A DNA stretch of 64,000 nt from assembly GCF_014524565.1 (NCBI RefSeq), contig NZ_CP060139.1, forward strand, positions 2,115,501 through 2,179,500. The letters run 5' to 3'. This DNA comes from Croceimicrobium hydrocarbonivorans (GTDB lineage: Bacteria > Bacteroidota > Bacteroidia > Flavobacteriales > Schleiferiaceae). The notes under the pieces are model-generated. The model had not been told where the DNA came from. It searched no databases and saw only the letters and a program-made list of their open reading frames with translations. This document shows positions 58,081 through 64,000 of this stretch, in pieces. How positions within the stretch are numbered: the first letter of the stretch is position 1; each line of letters begins with the position of its first letter. The translations under genes and the position numbers were made by a program.

Positions 58081-58494
58081 ATGGTTCGATTATTAGGATT
58101 TTTGTTTGTACTCAGTACCCTGGGCGCCTGTGCTCAAAGTACCGAGGGCAGCAGCAGTACTACAGATGGTACGAAGCAGGTAAACCTCGATGTGAATCAG
58201 GTTTCAGAATTATTGAAGAATGATAAAGAGGTGGTATTAATTGATGTGCGCACCCCTGACGAATACAAGCAAGGTCATTTAGAAGGATCAGATTTATTAA
58301 ACTTCTACGATCCTAAGTTTAAAGAAGAAGTGGCCAAATTAGATAAGTCTAAAGAGTATGTGATCTACTGCCGTAGTGGTGGTCGCAGTGGCAGTGCCGT
58401 TGCGGAGATGCAGAAAATGGGCTTTGAGAACGTACACAATATGAAAGGCGGAATCCTCGCTTGGAACCGCGCTAATCTTCCTACCCAGAAATAA
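58081..58494 (+). CDS. Rhodanese-like lipoprotein
   Basis: The 137-residue protein has a lipoprotein signal (LLGFLFVLSTLGAC, Cys near 17) and a Ser/Thr-rich linker. A rhodanese domain follows: VVLIDVRTPDEYKQGHLEGSDLLNFYD and YVIYCRSGGRSGSAVAEMQKMG with the catalytic Cys near residue 100. It is thus the periplasmic partner of the cytoplasmic rhodanese just upstream. The thioredoxin gene starts 1 nt after its stop codon. Confidence 0.9.
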   Translation: MVRLLGFLFVLSTLGACAQSTEGSSSTTDGTKQVNLDVNQVSELLKNDKEVVLIDVRTPDEYKQGHLEGSDLLNFYDPKFKEEVAKLDKSKEYVIYCRSGGRSGSAVAEMQKMGFENVHNMKGGILAWNRANLPTQK

Positions 58495-58495
58495 G

Positions 58496-58795
58496 ATGGC
58501 TAGCTTTAAGGAATTGATTCAATCGGATAAGCCGGTACTAATCGATTTCCATGCCGATTGGTGCCAACCCTGTAAAGTGCTCGGGCCCATTGTGAAGCAA
58601 GTTAAAGAGCAAATGGGCGATCGGGTTTCGGTACTCAAAATTGATGTAGATCGCAATCCCGAATTGGCGGCTAAGCTGGCTATACAAGGGGTGCCTACCT
58701 TAATGATTTACCGCCAAGGCGAATTAAAATGGCGTCAAAGCGGAGTCTTAAGTAAAGAAGCGATTATTCAGCAGCTGAACTATTTTGGAGCTTAA
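58496..58795 (+). CDS. Thioredoxin-family protein
   Basis: The 99-residue cytoplasmic thioredoxin has the active site HADWCQPCKVLGP (Cys23, Cys26; WCQPC rather than WCGPC), and LKIDVDRNPELAAKLAIQGVPTLMIYRQG with the cis-proline. It is slightly shorter than E. coli thioredoxin. Placement behind two rhodaneses suggests that it reduces persulfides or disulfides from them. Its 3' end overlaps the convergent deacetylase gene by 32 nt. Confidence 0.92.
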   Translation: MASFKELIQSDKPVLIDFHADWCQPCKVLGPIVKQVKEQMGDRVSVLKIDVDRNPELAAKLAIQGVPTLMIYRQGELKWRQSGVLSKEAIIQQLNYFGA

Positions 58796-59411
58796 GCGCT
58801 TCAAAACGATAACCCAGTTTGCTGTAATATTCCAGGCATAGAGGTAGGGCCTCCTTTAAACGAGGCCAGGCTTTTATGGAATCGTGGAATACCACGATGG
58901 AACCCGGGCCGGCATGTTTGCGAATAGATTCGAAACACTGTTGACCACTACGATTGGCATCCCAATCTGCCGCAAGGCTATCCCACATAATGATATTATA
59001 ACAGGCCCGGCTTAATGCCCGGGCCTGTTTTTTTTGAATTCTGCCGTAGGGTGGTCGAAATGCTTGAGAAGCTACCTGCTTGGCGCAAAGCTCCACATTG
59101 GCAAGATAGTCCTCCAGGCTATGCTGTGTTCCTTTAAGATGATGGAAAGTGTGATTGCCTACTGTATGACCAGCAGCTAGCACGGCTTGAAATACTTCAG
59201 GGTGTTTTTGCACATTGTCGCCAATGCAAAAGAAACTGGCTTTGGCTTGATAGGCATCCAACTGCTCCAAAACCCAGGGGGTAACCGCAGGAATAGGGCC
59301 ATCATCGAAGGTGAGATAAATAGTTGGTTTAGACGCATCCGCCGAAAGGCGCCAAATAAAACCTGGCTTTAAAGCCTGATAGAGCTTGGGGATGAAAGTT
59401 AAATAGGGCAT
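58764..59411 (-). CDS. Polysaccharide deacetylase family protein (NodB-like)
   Basis: ATG 59411 gives 215 residues starting MPYLTFIPKLYQALKPGFIW; the ATG at 59429 lies in the upstream terminator and was rejected. The NodB homology domain is complete: TIYLTFDDGPIP (Asp-Asp metal/catalytic), VGNHTFHHL (His pair), RPPYGRIQKKQ, WDSLAADWD and IVVFHDS. Such enzymes deacetylate GlcNAc polymers, such as peptidoglycan or exopolysaccharide. There is no clear signal peptide, so the location is uncertain. Confidence 0.88.
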   Translation of the reverse strand: MPYLTFIPKLYQALKPGFIWRLSADASKPTIYLTFDDGPIPAVTPWVLEQLDAYQAKASFFCIGDNVQKHPEVFQAVLAAGHTVGNHTFHHLKGTQHSLEDYLANVELCAKQVASQAFRPPYGRIQKKQARALSRACYNIIMWDSLAADWDANRSGQQCFESIRKHAGPGSIVVFHDSIKAWPRLKEALPLCLEYYSKLGYRFEALKLQNSSAAE

Positions 59412-59413
59412 AG

Positions 59414-59455
59414 AAAAAATCCCGACCATCGATTTAAGCGAAGGTCGGGATTTAT
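59414..59455 (-). terminator. Intrinsic terminator of the DUF2723 gene
   Basis: AAATCCCGACC (59417-59427) and GGTCGGGATTT (59443-59453) form a perfect 11-bp stem. Read on the minus strand, TTTTTTC follows. It nearly abuts the start of the deacetylase gene. Confidence 0.88.
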
Positions 59456-59475
59456 TTATTGTATTTCAGCGCTGC

Positions 59476-62400
59476 TTAGGCCAATCCTAAAGGACGTAAG
59501 GCATTAACATAGCGCTGGTAAATTTCGTCTTGCGACATGCTCTGCTGATTTCCTTTGTGCTCAAACTGGTTAACCAATTGAACAATCATTCGGAAATAGC
59601 TGGCAGCGGCATTCATTTCAGCTTGAATCTTATTGCGGTCTTTACCACGGAATTGCTGATAATAGGCCAGCTCTTCTTCCAGGCGATCGGCGAAGGTGTT
59701 AATGATTTCGCGGGCCTCTTCTTGAGCACCAGCTTTGTAATATCCTTCGATGATATTGAACATGAAGTAATCGTAAGCGTATTTACTTTCTGGCATTTTC
59801 TCCATGGCACGCTCTAATACCTGCATGGCCTCATCATTACGTCCGCGCTCCGCTAAATCTTCTGCTAAACGGCCGTAGATATTACGCAGGTTAAAGATTA
59901 CCCTGCGGTTGGTCTCATCCAAATAAACTCCGGGAACTTCCATATTACCCATTTCGAATTTATTCATCAGATTATCATACATCACATCGGTAGCAATTTT
60001 ACCGAAGTCGGGATTATTCCCCTCACGTTTATTCAATACCGGAACAAAGCGATAGGCTAAACCTTCGAGTTGGAAGTAATCGTCTAACCAGAAGAAGCTC
60101 TTGCTGCTGTTACCAACGGTTACACTGAAGTAAATAGGACGGGTCCAGTCGTTTTCAGCAATCAGGTCGATAACCATTAAATCGCGCTTGCTTAATACTT
60201 GAGACTTAATATCCCAATCGATATAATCTACAATACGACCGGTATCTTCGGGTAATACAGCCTCATTGGCTAATACCGCTTCCTTGTCGATGTTTACGCG
60301 TAAGCGACGCATAGGATAGTAGATCAATTCTTTCTGGCCACCGAAGGCAGAGAATTTGTTTTGCTTATCGTCCAATTTTACCCAGCGGATAAAGTCTTTT
60401 ACATCCCAGCGACCTTTTACCTGACGATCCTGGAAGTAAATCACATCGCGGGTACCTTGCTTGTACTGATCATGCTCAAAGCTAAAGGGAACAGGTTGCG
60501 CATCGTAAACCGCACGCTTGGCCTGGTCGATATACCAATCGGTATTTAGCAGAGAAAGGTTGATGATGCGTACATCGGTGCGGTAACCTTCAATTTCTTG
60601 GGCATACCAAAGTGGGAAGGTATCATTATCACCATTGGTGAAGAGGATACTATTGGGTTTACAAGAATCGAGGTAGGCAAAGGCAATATCGCGTGCCACA
60701 TAGCGATTGCTACGGTCGTGATCATCCCAGTTTTGAGCGGCCATCAAACCTGGCACTGCTACCAAACAAACTACGCTTACTGCTGCCGCTACACTGGTAC
60801 TTTGCTTTTTAAGCAGTTCATACACGGCCATAACTCCCAGGCCAATCCAAATGGAGAAGGCGTAGAAAGAGCCAACATAGGCATAGTCACGCTCCCGCGG
60901 TTCAAAAGGTTTATGGTTTAGGTAAACTGCAATGGCCAATCCAGTTAGCAGGAAGAAGAGGGTGACTACCCAGGCATCTTTACCTGCTTTTTGATAATGA
61001 ACTATGGCGCCCACTAAACCGAGCAGGAGGGGCAGCATGAAATAAACATTTCGAGCAGGATTGTTCTTGGCGTGATAGGGTAAATCGCTTTGTGGCCCTA
61101 AGCGTAATTCATCCAAAGGTTTAATTCCTGAAATCCAGTTTCCTTTGGTGTGCTCAAAGCGGTGTTGTTCGTCGTTTTGCCTTCCGGCGAAATTCCACAT
61201 AAAGTAGCGCCACCACATATGGCCCACCTGATAATTGAGGAACCAGCTAATATTTTTACTTAGCGGAATAGGTTCCTTGTCATTTGTTATCCCTGCATAT
61301 TTCTTATAGTTCGGGACCGAGGCTGGGTCATCATTCCACATCCGTGGGAAGAGCCCTACATATTTTGGGTCGAATACGCGCTCGGATGCTTTACGATCGT
61401 CGCTGATTACATATTCACCTTTTTCATCATCACGACGGTATACCGGGTTTCCATCCTTAAAGTCTACTACCGGAGCATTAAATGACTGACCGTAGAATAC
61501 CGGGAAGTCGCCATACTGCTCACGCTTGTAATAGGCTAAAAGCGACATCGCATCTTCAGGATTATTTTCGTCAATAGGGGTGTTTGCATTGGAGCGTACC
61601 GCTAAGGTTACGAAGGTTGAATAACCCAGAATGATGAAAAGAACAGAAAGAATTAAGGTGTTCCAGATTGGAGAATCTTTTTTACGGGTAAAGCGTAAGC
61701 CATAAGCGGCACCACCACCAATAAGAATAAGGGTGAAGATGGTTCCACTATTAAAGGGCATGCCCATGCTGTTCACCATAAATATCTCCAGTTTGCCGAA
61801 GGTCCAAAGCACAAAAGGAATAATGGCGGCAAAGATGATTCCGAGGATGAGGATACCAATTACATTGTATAAGATGAACTTGGTATTGCTGATTTTTTTG
61901 TCGGTTTTGTAGAAATACACCATTACAATCGCAGGGATGGTCAAGAATACCAGGATGTGAACCCCGATGGAAAGACCAATCATATAGGCGATGAAAATGA
62001 GCCAACGGTGAGCACGACTGCTATGGTCTACTTCATTTTCCCATTTCAAAATGGCCCAGAAAGCAATGGCGGTAAAGAGGGATGACATGGCATATACCTC
62101 ACCTTCAACTGCCGAGAACCAAGCACTGTCGCTAAAAGTGTAGGCTAAAGCTCCTACAACCCCGCCACCTAAAAGGGCAACGATGCGGCCATCGGTAAGC
62201 TCACCGAATTTGAGTAAAAATTTACGTCCGAGCGCGGTAATGGTCCAAAAGAGGAACAGTACAGTAAAGGAGCTGGCGGCGGCCGAAAGCAAGTTTACCA
62301 TTTTGGCTTGTTCGGTAACATCTCCAAAAGCGAATTGAGAAGCGAAGTTCCCCATTAGCTGGAAAAGCGGTGCGCCGGGAGGGTGACCCACCTGGAGCTT

Positions 62401-62535
62401 AACCGAGGTAGCAATGTACTCACCGCAATCCCAGAAGCTTACGGTTGGCTCGATAGTGATAAAGTAGGTTACTGTTGCGATGGCGAAAACCAGCCATCCC
62501 AACAAGTTGTTCAGTTTCTTGTAATTGGAAAGCAT
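59476..62535 (-). CDS. DUF2723 polytopic membrane protein
   Basis: The 1019-residue protein begins with the DUF2723 domain, with FIIEPTVSFWDCGEYIA-type start (here TIEPTVSFWDCGEYIATSVK) and VGHPPGAPLFQLMGNFASQFAF near residue 48. About a dozen hydrophobic helices fill the first ~600 residues. The soluble C-terminal part has FTNGDNDTFPLWYAQEIEGYR near 645 and ends with a helical, TPR-like tail (AMQVLERAMEKMPES). DUF2723 proteins resemble GT-C glycosyltransferases such as PMT, so transfer of a sugar from a lipid carrier is suspected but not shown. It is monocistronic. Confidence 0.88.
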   Translation of the reverse strand: MLSNYKKLNNLLGWLVFAIATVTYFITIEPTVSFWDCGEYIATSVKLQVGHPPGAPLFQLMGNFASQFAFGDVTEQAKMVNLLSAAASSFTVLFLFWTITALGRKFLLKFGELTDGRIVALLGGGVVGALAYTFSDSAWFSAVEGEVYAMSSLFTAIAFWAILKWENEVDHSSRAHRWLIFIAYMIGLSIGVHILVFLTIPAIVMVYFYKTDKKISNTKFILYNVIGILILGIIFAAIIPFVLWTFGKLEIFMVNSMGMPFNSGTIFTLILIGGGAAYGLRFTRKKDSPIWNTLILSVLFIILGYSTFVTLAVRSNANTPIDENNPEDAMSLLAYYKREQYGDFPVFYGQSFNAPVVDFKDGNPVYRRDDEKGEYVISDDRKASERVFDPKYVGLFPRMWNDDPASVPNYKKYAGITNDKEPIPLSKNISWFLNYQVGHMWWRYFMWNFAGRQNDEQHRFEHTKGNWISGIKPLDELRLGPQSDLPYHAKNNPARNVYFMLPLLLGLVGAIVHYQKAGKDAWVVTLFFLLTGLAIAVYLNHKPFEPRERDYAYVGSFYAFSIWIGLGVMAVYELLKKQSTSVAAAVSVVCLVAVPGLMAAQNWDDHDRSNRYVARDIAFAYLDSCKPNSILFTNGDNDTFPLWYAQEIEGYRTDVRIINLSLLNTDWYIDQAKRAVYDAQPVPFSFEHDQYKQGTRDVIYFQDRQVKGRWDVKDFIRWVKLDDKQNKFSAFGGQKELIYYPMRRLRVNIDKEAVLANEAVLPEDTGRIVDYIDWDIKSQVLSKRDLMVIDLIAENDWTRPIYFSVTVGNSSKSFFWLDDYFQLEGLAYRFVPVLNKREGNNPDFGKIATDVMYDNLMNKFEMGNMEVPGVYLDETNRRVIFNLRNIYGRLAEDLAERGRNDEAMQVLERAMEKMPESKYAYDYFMFNIIEGYYKAGAQEEAREIINTFADRLEEELAYYQQFRGKDRNKIQAEMNAAASYFRMIVQLVNQFEHKGNQQSMSQDEIYQRYVNALRPLGLA

Positions 62536-62653
62536 CCTCTTGAATTTGTTGCTGCGGGCGAATTTATGAAAATAAGCAAGTTGGGCGGTGTCAATATCTT
62601 GTTAAAGAAGGATGCAGAAAAATTAAAGAAGATGATTTAACATGAATTTTTAT

Positions 62654-62684
62654 TTGCGCGATTGAAAAGAGCATCTTACTTTTG
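62654..62684 (+). promoter_or_regulatory. Promoter of the tRNA-Gln gene (TTG-N20-TACTTTTG)
   Basis: TTG at 62654-62656, a 20-bp gap and TACTTTTG at 62677-62684 match both halves of the Bacteroidota promoter. The tRNA begins 19 bp further on. Confidence 0.65.
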
Positions 62685-62702
62685 CCCTCCCAAAATAAAC
62701 GA

Positions 62703-62774
62703 TGCCCCATCGTCTAATTGGCAGGACAGCTGATTTTGGTTCAGTCAGTCGAGGTTCGAGTCCTCGTGGGGCAA
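62703..62774 (+). tRNA. tRNA-Gln (anticodon TTG)
   Basis: The cloverleaf is complete: acceptor stem TGCCCCA (62703-62709) with TGGGGCA (62767-62773), a normal D arm, anticodon stem-loop with 7-nt loop TTTTGGT (anticodon TTG for CAA/CAG), and T arm GAGGTTCGAGTCCTC. The discriminator base is A. CCA is not fully encoded (next bases CAAGG), so it must be added after transcription. It is a single-gene unit with its own promoter and terminator. Confidence 0.95.
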
Positions 62775-62779
62775 CAAGG

Positions 62780-62813
62780 AAAAAAGTCCGGACAATGTGT
62801 TCGGACTTTTTTT
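62780..62813 (+). terminator. Intrinsic terminator of tRNA-Gln
   Basis: AGTCCG and CGGACT (about 62785-62790 and 62802-62807) form the stem with a T run after it. Confidence 0.85.
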
Positions 62814-62831
62814 ATGCCTGTATTTTTTAGG

Positions 62832-62908
62832 TGGGTGAATTACAAATTCGCCTTAGGCTTGATTAGTCTTTAAAGTAGGCACTGGCGTGATTTTGCAATT
62901 CGACCAGT
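62832..62908. repeat. Dispersed repeat, copy 2, between tRNA-Gln and the toxin gene
   Basis: TGAATTACAAATTCGCC (from 62836) nearly repeats the left arm at 45315. The right part ACTGGCGTGATTTTGCAA (62881-62898) nearly repeats 63574-63591. Arms ACTGG and CCAGT (62881-62885/62904-62908) can pair. Confidence 0.5.
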
Positions 62909-62924
62909 TTAAAAGACTCAAGAA

Positions 62925-63191
62925 TCAATAATGAAAACGGCACTGCAGAATGATGCAGCTTTGGTCATCTGCTTTTCCAGTGATTCGATATACCAGACGG
63001 TGTTCCTGATTAATGCTCCGAGCCCAACAGCCTTTAAGACTACCCCTTAGCGGTTCAGGTTTCCCGGTGCCTTTAAAGGGGGTTCTTCTGACTTCATTTA
63101 GTAGGCTACGCAGTTTATTCAGGAGCTCTTGATCATTCTCAATCCAATATTCAAAATCCTCCCAGGCATTTTTGGTAAACACCAGCCTCAT
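62925..63191 (-). CDS. yoeB: YoeB/Txe-family mRNA interferase toxin
   Basis: The 88-residue protein is of YoeB length and carries its signature: WIENDQELLNKLRSLLNEVRRTPFKGTGKPEPLRGSLKGCWARSIN shown in part as GTGKPEPLRGSLKGCWARSI, then EHRLVY and a C-terminal FHY. In E. coli YoeB the catalytic residues are Glu46, Arg65 and His83; equivalents are present (Glu in KPEPL, Arg in EHRLVY, His87). YoeB cleaves mRNA at the ribosomal A site. It overlaps the antitoxin by 4 nt. Confidence 0.93.
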   Translation of the reverse strand: MRLVFTKNAWEDFEYWIENDQELLNKLRSLLNEVRRTPFKGTGKPEPLRGSLKGCWARSINQEHRLVYRITGKADDQSCIILQCRFHY

Positions 63192-63454
63192 TTTTTTGGG
63201 CTTTCTTTTTCTTCCCAGTCTATTAAATCACCGGTATCCATTTGATCCAGAGATTCGGCCAGTCTTTTTCGATTGGATTCGGTAGACAAGAGGTACTCGG
63301 TTTCCCGATAGGAATTGTATAAGCCAATAGACATGATTACCACTGCTTCATCTTCTTTGTTGCGCGGAACCACAATGACCTCAGAAGATTTGGTGACATA
63401 GTCGAACTGCTTTTTAAGGCTTTTCCGCAAGGCAGTGATGGTTATGGCTTTCAT
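63188..63454 (-). CDS. yefM: YefM/Phd-family antitoxin
   Basis: The 88-residue protein fits YefM/Phd: MKAITITALRKSLKKQFDYVTKSSEVIVVPRN (DNA-binding dimer domain, shown in part) followed by AVVIMSIGLYNSYRETEYLLSTESN and a charged C-terminal tail that neutralises the toxin. Overlap with yoeB (ATGA type) ensures the antitoxin is made first. Three TGTACA-type hexamers upstream form its operator. Confidence 0.93.
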   Translation of the reverse strand: MKAITITALRKSLKKQFDYVTKSSEVIVVPRNKEDEAVVIMSIGLYNSYRETEYLLSTESNRKRLAESLDQMDTGDLIDWEEKESPKK

Positions 63455-63499
63455 AATGTGATTCTAAATGGAAGTGGAAGAAATATTCAGAATTTTATT

Positions 63500-63529
63500 T
63501 GTACATAATCCTGTACAGTTAAACGTACA
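63500..63529. promoter_or_regulatory. YefM operator: three TGTACA-type hexamers at 12-bp spacing
   Basis: TGTACA occurs at 63500-63505 and 63512-63517, and CGTACA at 63524-63529, each 12 bp apart. E. coli YefM binds palindromes with the same TGTACA core, so this is probably the autoregulatory site. Confidence 0.7.
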
Positions 63530-63575
63530 AAATTGAATTTTGGTTTGCAAGAAAATTGTGATTGCTAATCACTAC

Positions 63576-63608
63576 TGGCGTGAATTTGCAACTCACGCCA
63601 ATATTTTT
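63576..63608. repeat. Dispersed repeat, copy 3, with hairpin
   Basis: TGGCGTGA and TCACGCCA (63576-63583/63593-63600) close a 9-nt loop containing TTTGCAA, and AATATTTTT follows, so it may also terminate. It nearly matches 62882-62898. Confidence 0.55.
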
Positions 63609-63685
63609 AAATCCTAAAAAATTGACTCCAAGCAACCTTTTGCCCTCTTTTCCCCGTCTATACAATAGCAATGCATTTTGAATAG

Positions 63686-63913
63686 ATGAAAAAACTATTT
63701 CTGTTGCTGGCGGTCCCACTCCTAATCGCCAGCTGTTCGAATTCTAAAATTAGTGGCAGCACCGAGGCGGAAGCTCAGGCTCCTGTAGATACAGTGGTGT
63801 TAACCGCAGCCGATAGTGCGGCCATTAAAAAAGGAATCGAACATGCCCTGGATGAAAAACTCTTACCAGCGGTTAAAGCTCAAATTGACTCTGTAAACAG
63901 CTCCAAAAAATGA
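63686..63913 (+). CDS. Small lipoprotein, function unknown
   Basis: The 75-residue protein has a lipoprotein signal (LFLLLAVPLLIASC, Cys near residue 17). A short polar linker is followed by a helix that is likely amphipathic (DSAAIKKGIEHALDEKLLPAVKAQIDS, shown in part as IKKGIEHALDEKLL). No family was recognised. Its stop overlaps the next start codon (ATGA), so the two genes are co-expressed and the function may become clearer with the right-hand neighbour. Confidence 0.7.
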   Translation: MKKLFLLLAVPLLIASCSNSKISGSTEAEAQAPVDTVVLTAADSAAIKKGIEHALDEKLLPAVKAQIDSVNSSKK

Positions 63914-64000
63914 AGAACACACTATGCACCCTGGCCTTTGTTTCGGCCATCTTAAATTTCAGTAGCCAAGCTCAAAATTTAGATCAATCCCTTTCCGGAT
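63910..64000 (+). CDS. N-terminus of an exported protein (runs off the right edge)
   Basis: About 30 residues are visible from ATG 63910: MKNTLCTLAFVSAILNFSS then QAQNLDQSLSG. This is a Sec signal peptide ending SQAQ. Nothing further can be said about the family. The 4-nt overlap with the lipoprotein gene shows an operon continuing to the right. Confidence 0.6.
   Translation, partial: MKNTLCTLAFVSAILNFSSQAQNLDQSLSG

Noticed and set aside
59412-59429. ATG start of the deacetylase at 59429
   Set aside because: It is inside the DUF2723 terminator hairpin; ATG 59411 follows it.
1-64000. CRISPR arrays, transposases, prophage or secretion-effector loci
   Set aside because: None seen; no regularly spaced repeats, cas genes, integrase or transposase motifs were recognised.

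Overview
The window looks like chromosomal DNA of a marine-type Bacteroidota bacterium, most likely of the Flavobacteriales (Cryomorphaceae/Schleiferiaceae-like); this is an inference from gene content. Supporting signs are a T9SS C-terminal sorting domain, DUF4270 and DUF2723 proteins, a short 'half' glycogen synthase, an S46 peptidase start, a propionyl-CoA carboxylase beta subunit, and the Bacteroidota -7 promoter element TAnnTTTG in front of many genes. Gene density is high, with many 1-14 nt overlaps, and most transcription units end in clear intrinsic terminators. I see no CRISPR array, insertion sequence, prophage or rRNA.

Layout. 1-17.6 kb is mostly housekeeping: S46 peptidase (partial), PLP trans-sulfuration enzyme, SDR, Spy-like protein, carboxyltransferase, thiol-disulfide protein, DUF4173 membrane protein, purQ, a secreted beta-propeller protein with a T9SS tail, an XRE regulator, ClC channel and aspS, tadA, bacilliredoxin, MarC, DUF3124 and VOC proteins. 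17.7-25.5 kb is accessory: an ATP-grasp protein, a carboxypeptidase-regulatory-domain protein, a 525-nt gap containing a strongly foldable RNA ending in a terminator, then a tandem duplication of a lipoprotein/outer-membrane-barrel gene pair whose lipoproteins differ mainly in a cationic core. 25.6-32.8 kb and 45.4-52.4 kb carry two paralogous sigma54 modules: a histidine kinase and NtrC-type regulator divergent from an ABC exporter, each with matching upstream activator sites and a -24/-12 promoter.

32.9-45.3 kb holds conserved metabolism: glmS, DUF4270 and half glycogen synthase (minus strand), divergent from panC, panD, flippase-like protein and radA, followed by mrp, nifU, korA and korB, which group Fe-S assembly with an Fe-S enzyme. 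52.4-55.6 kb is an envelope cluster with an exported YidD-like protein. 55.9-59.4 kb has an M61 peptidase, a rhodanese/rhodanese/thioredoxin operon behind a CRP/FNR-like site, and a polysaccharide deacetylase. 59.5-64 kb has a large DUF2723 protein, tRNA-Gln(TTG), a YefM/YoeB toxin-antitoxin pair with its TGTACA operators flanked by dispersed repeats, and two small exported proteins at the edge.

The candidates most deserving follow-up are the structured RNA at 19975-20173, the duplicated lipoprotein/barrel locus it precedes, and the twin sigma54 systems, one of which has a ~280-nt leader with a long-range inverted repeat and an 18-residue membrane microprotein.
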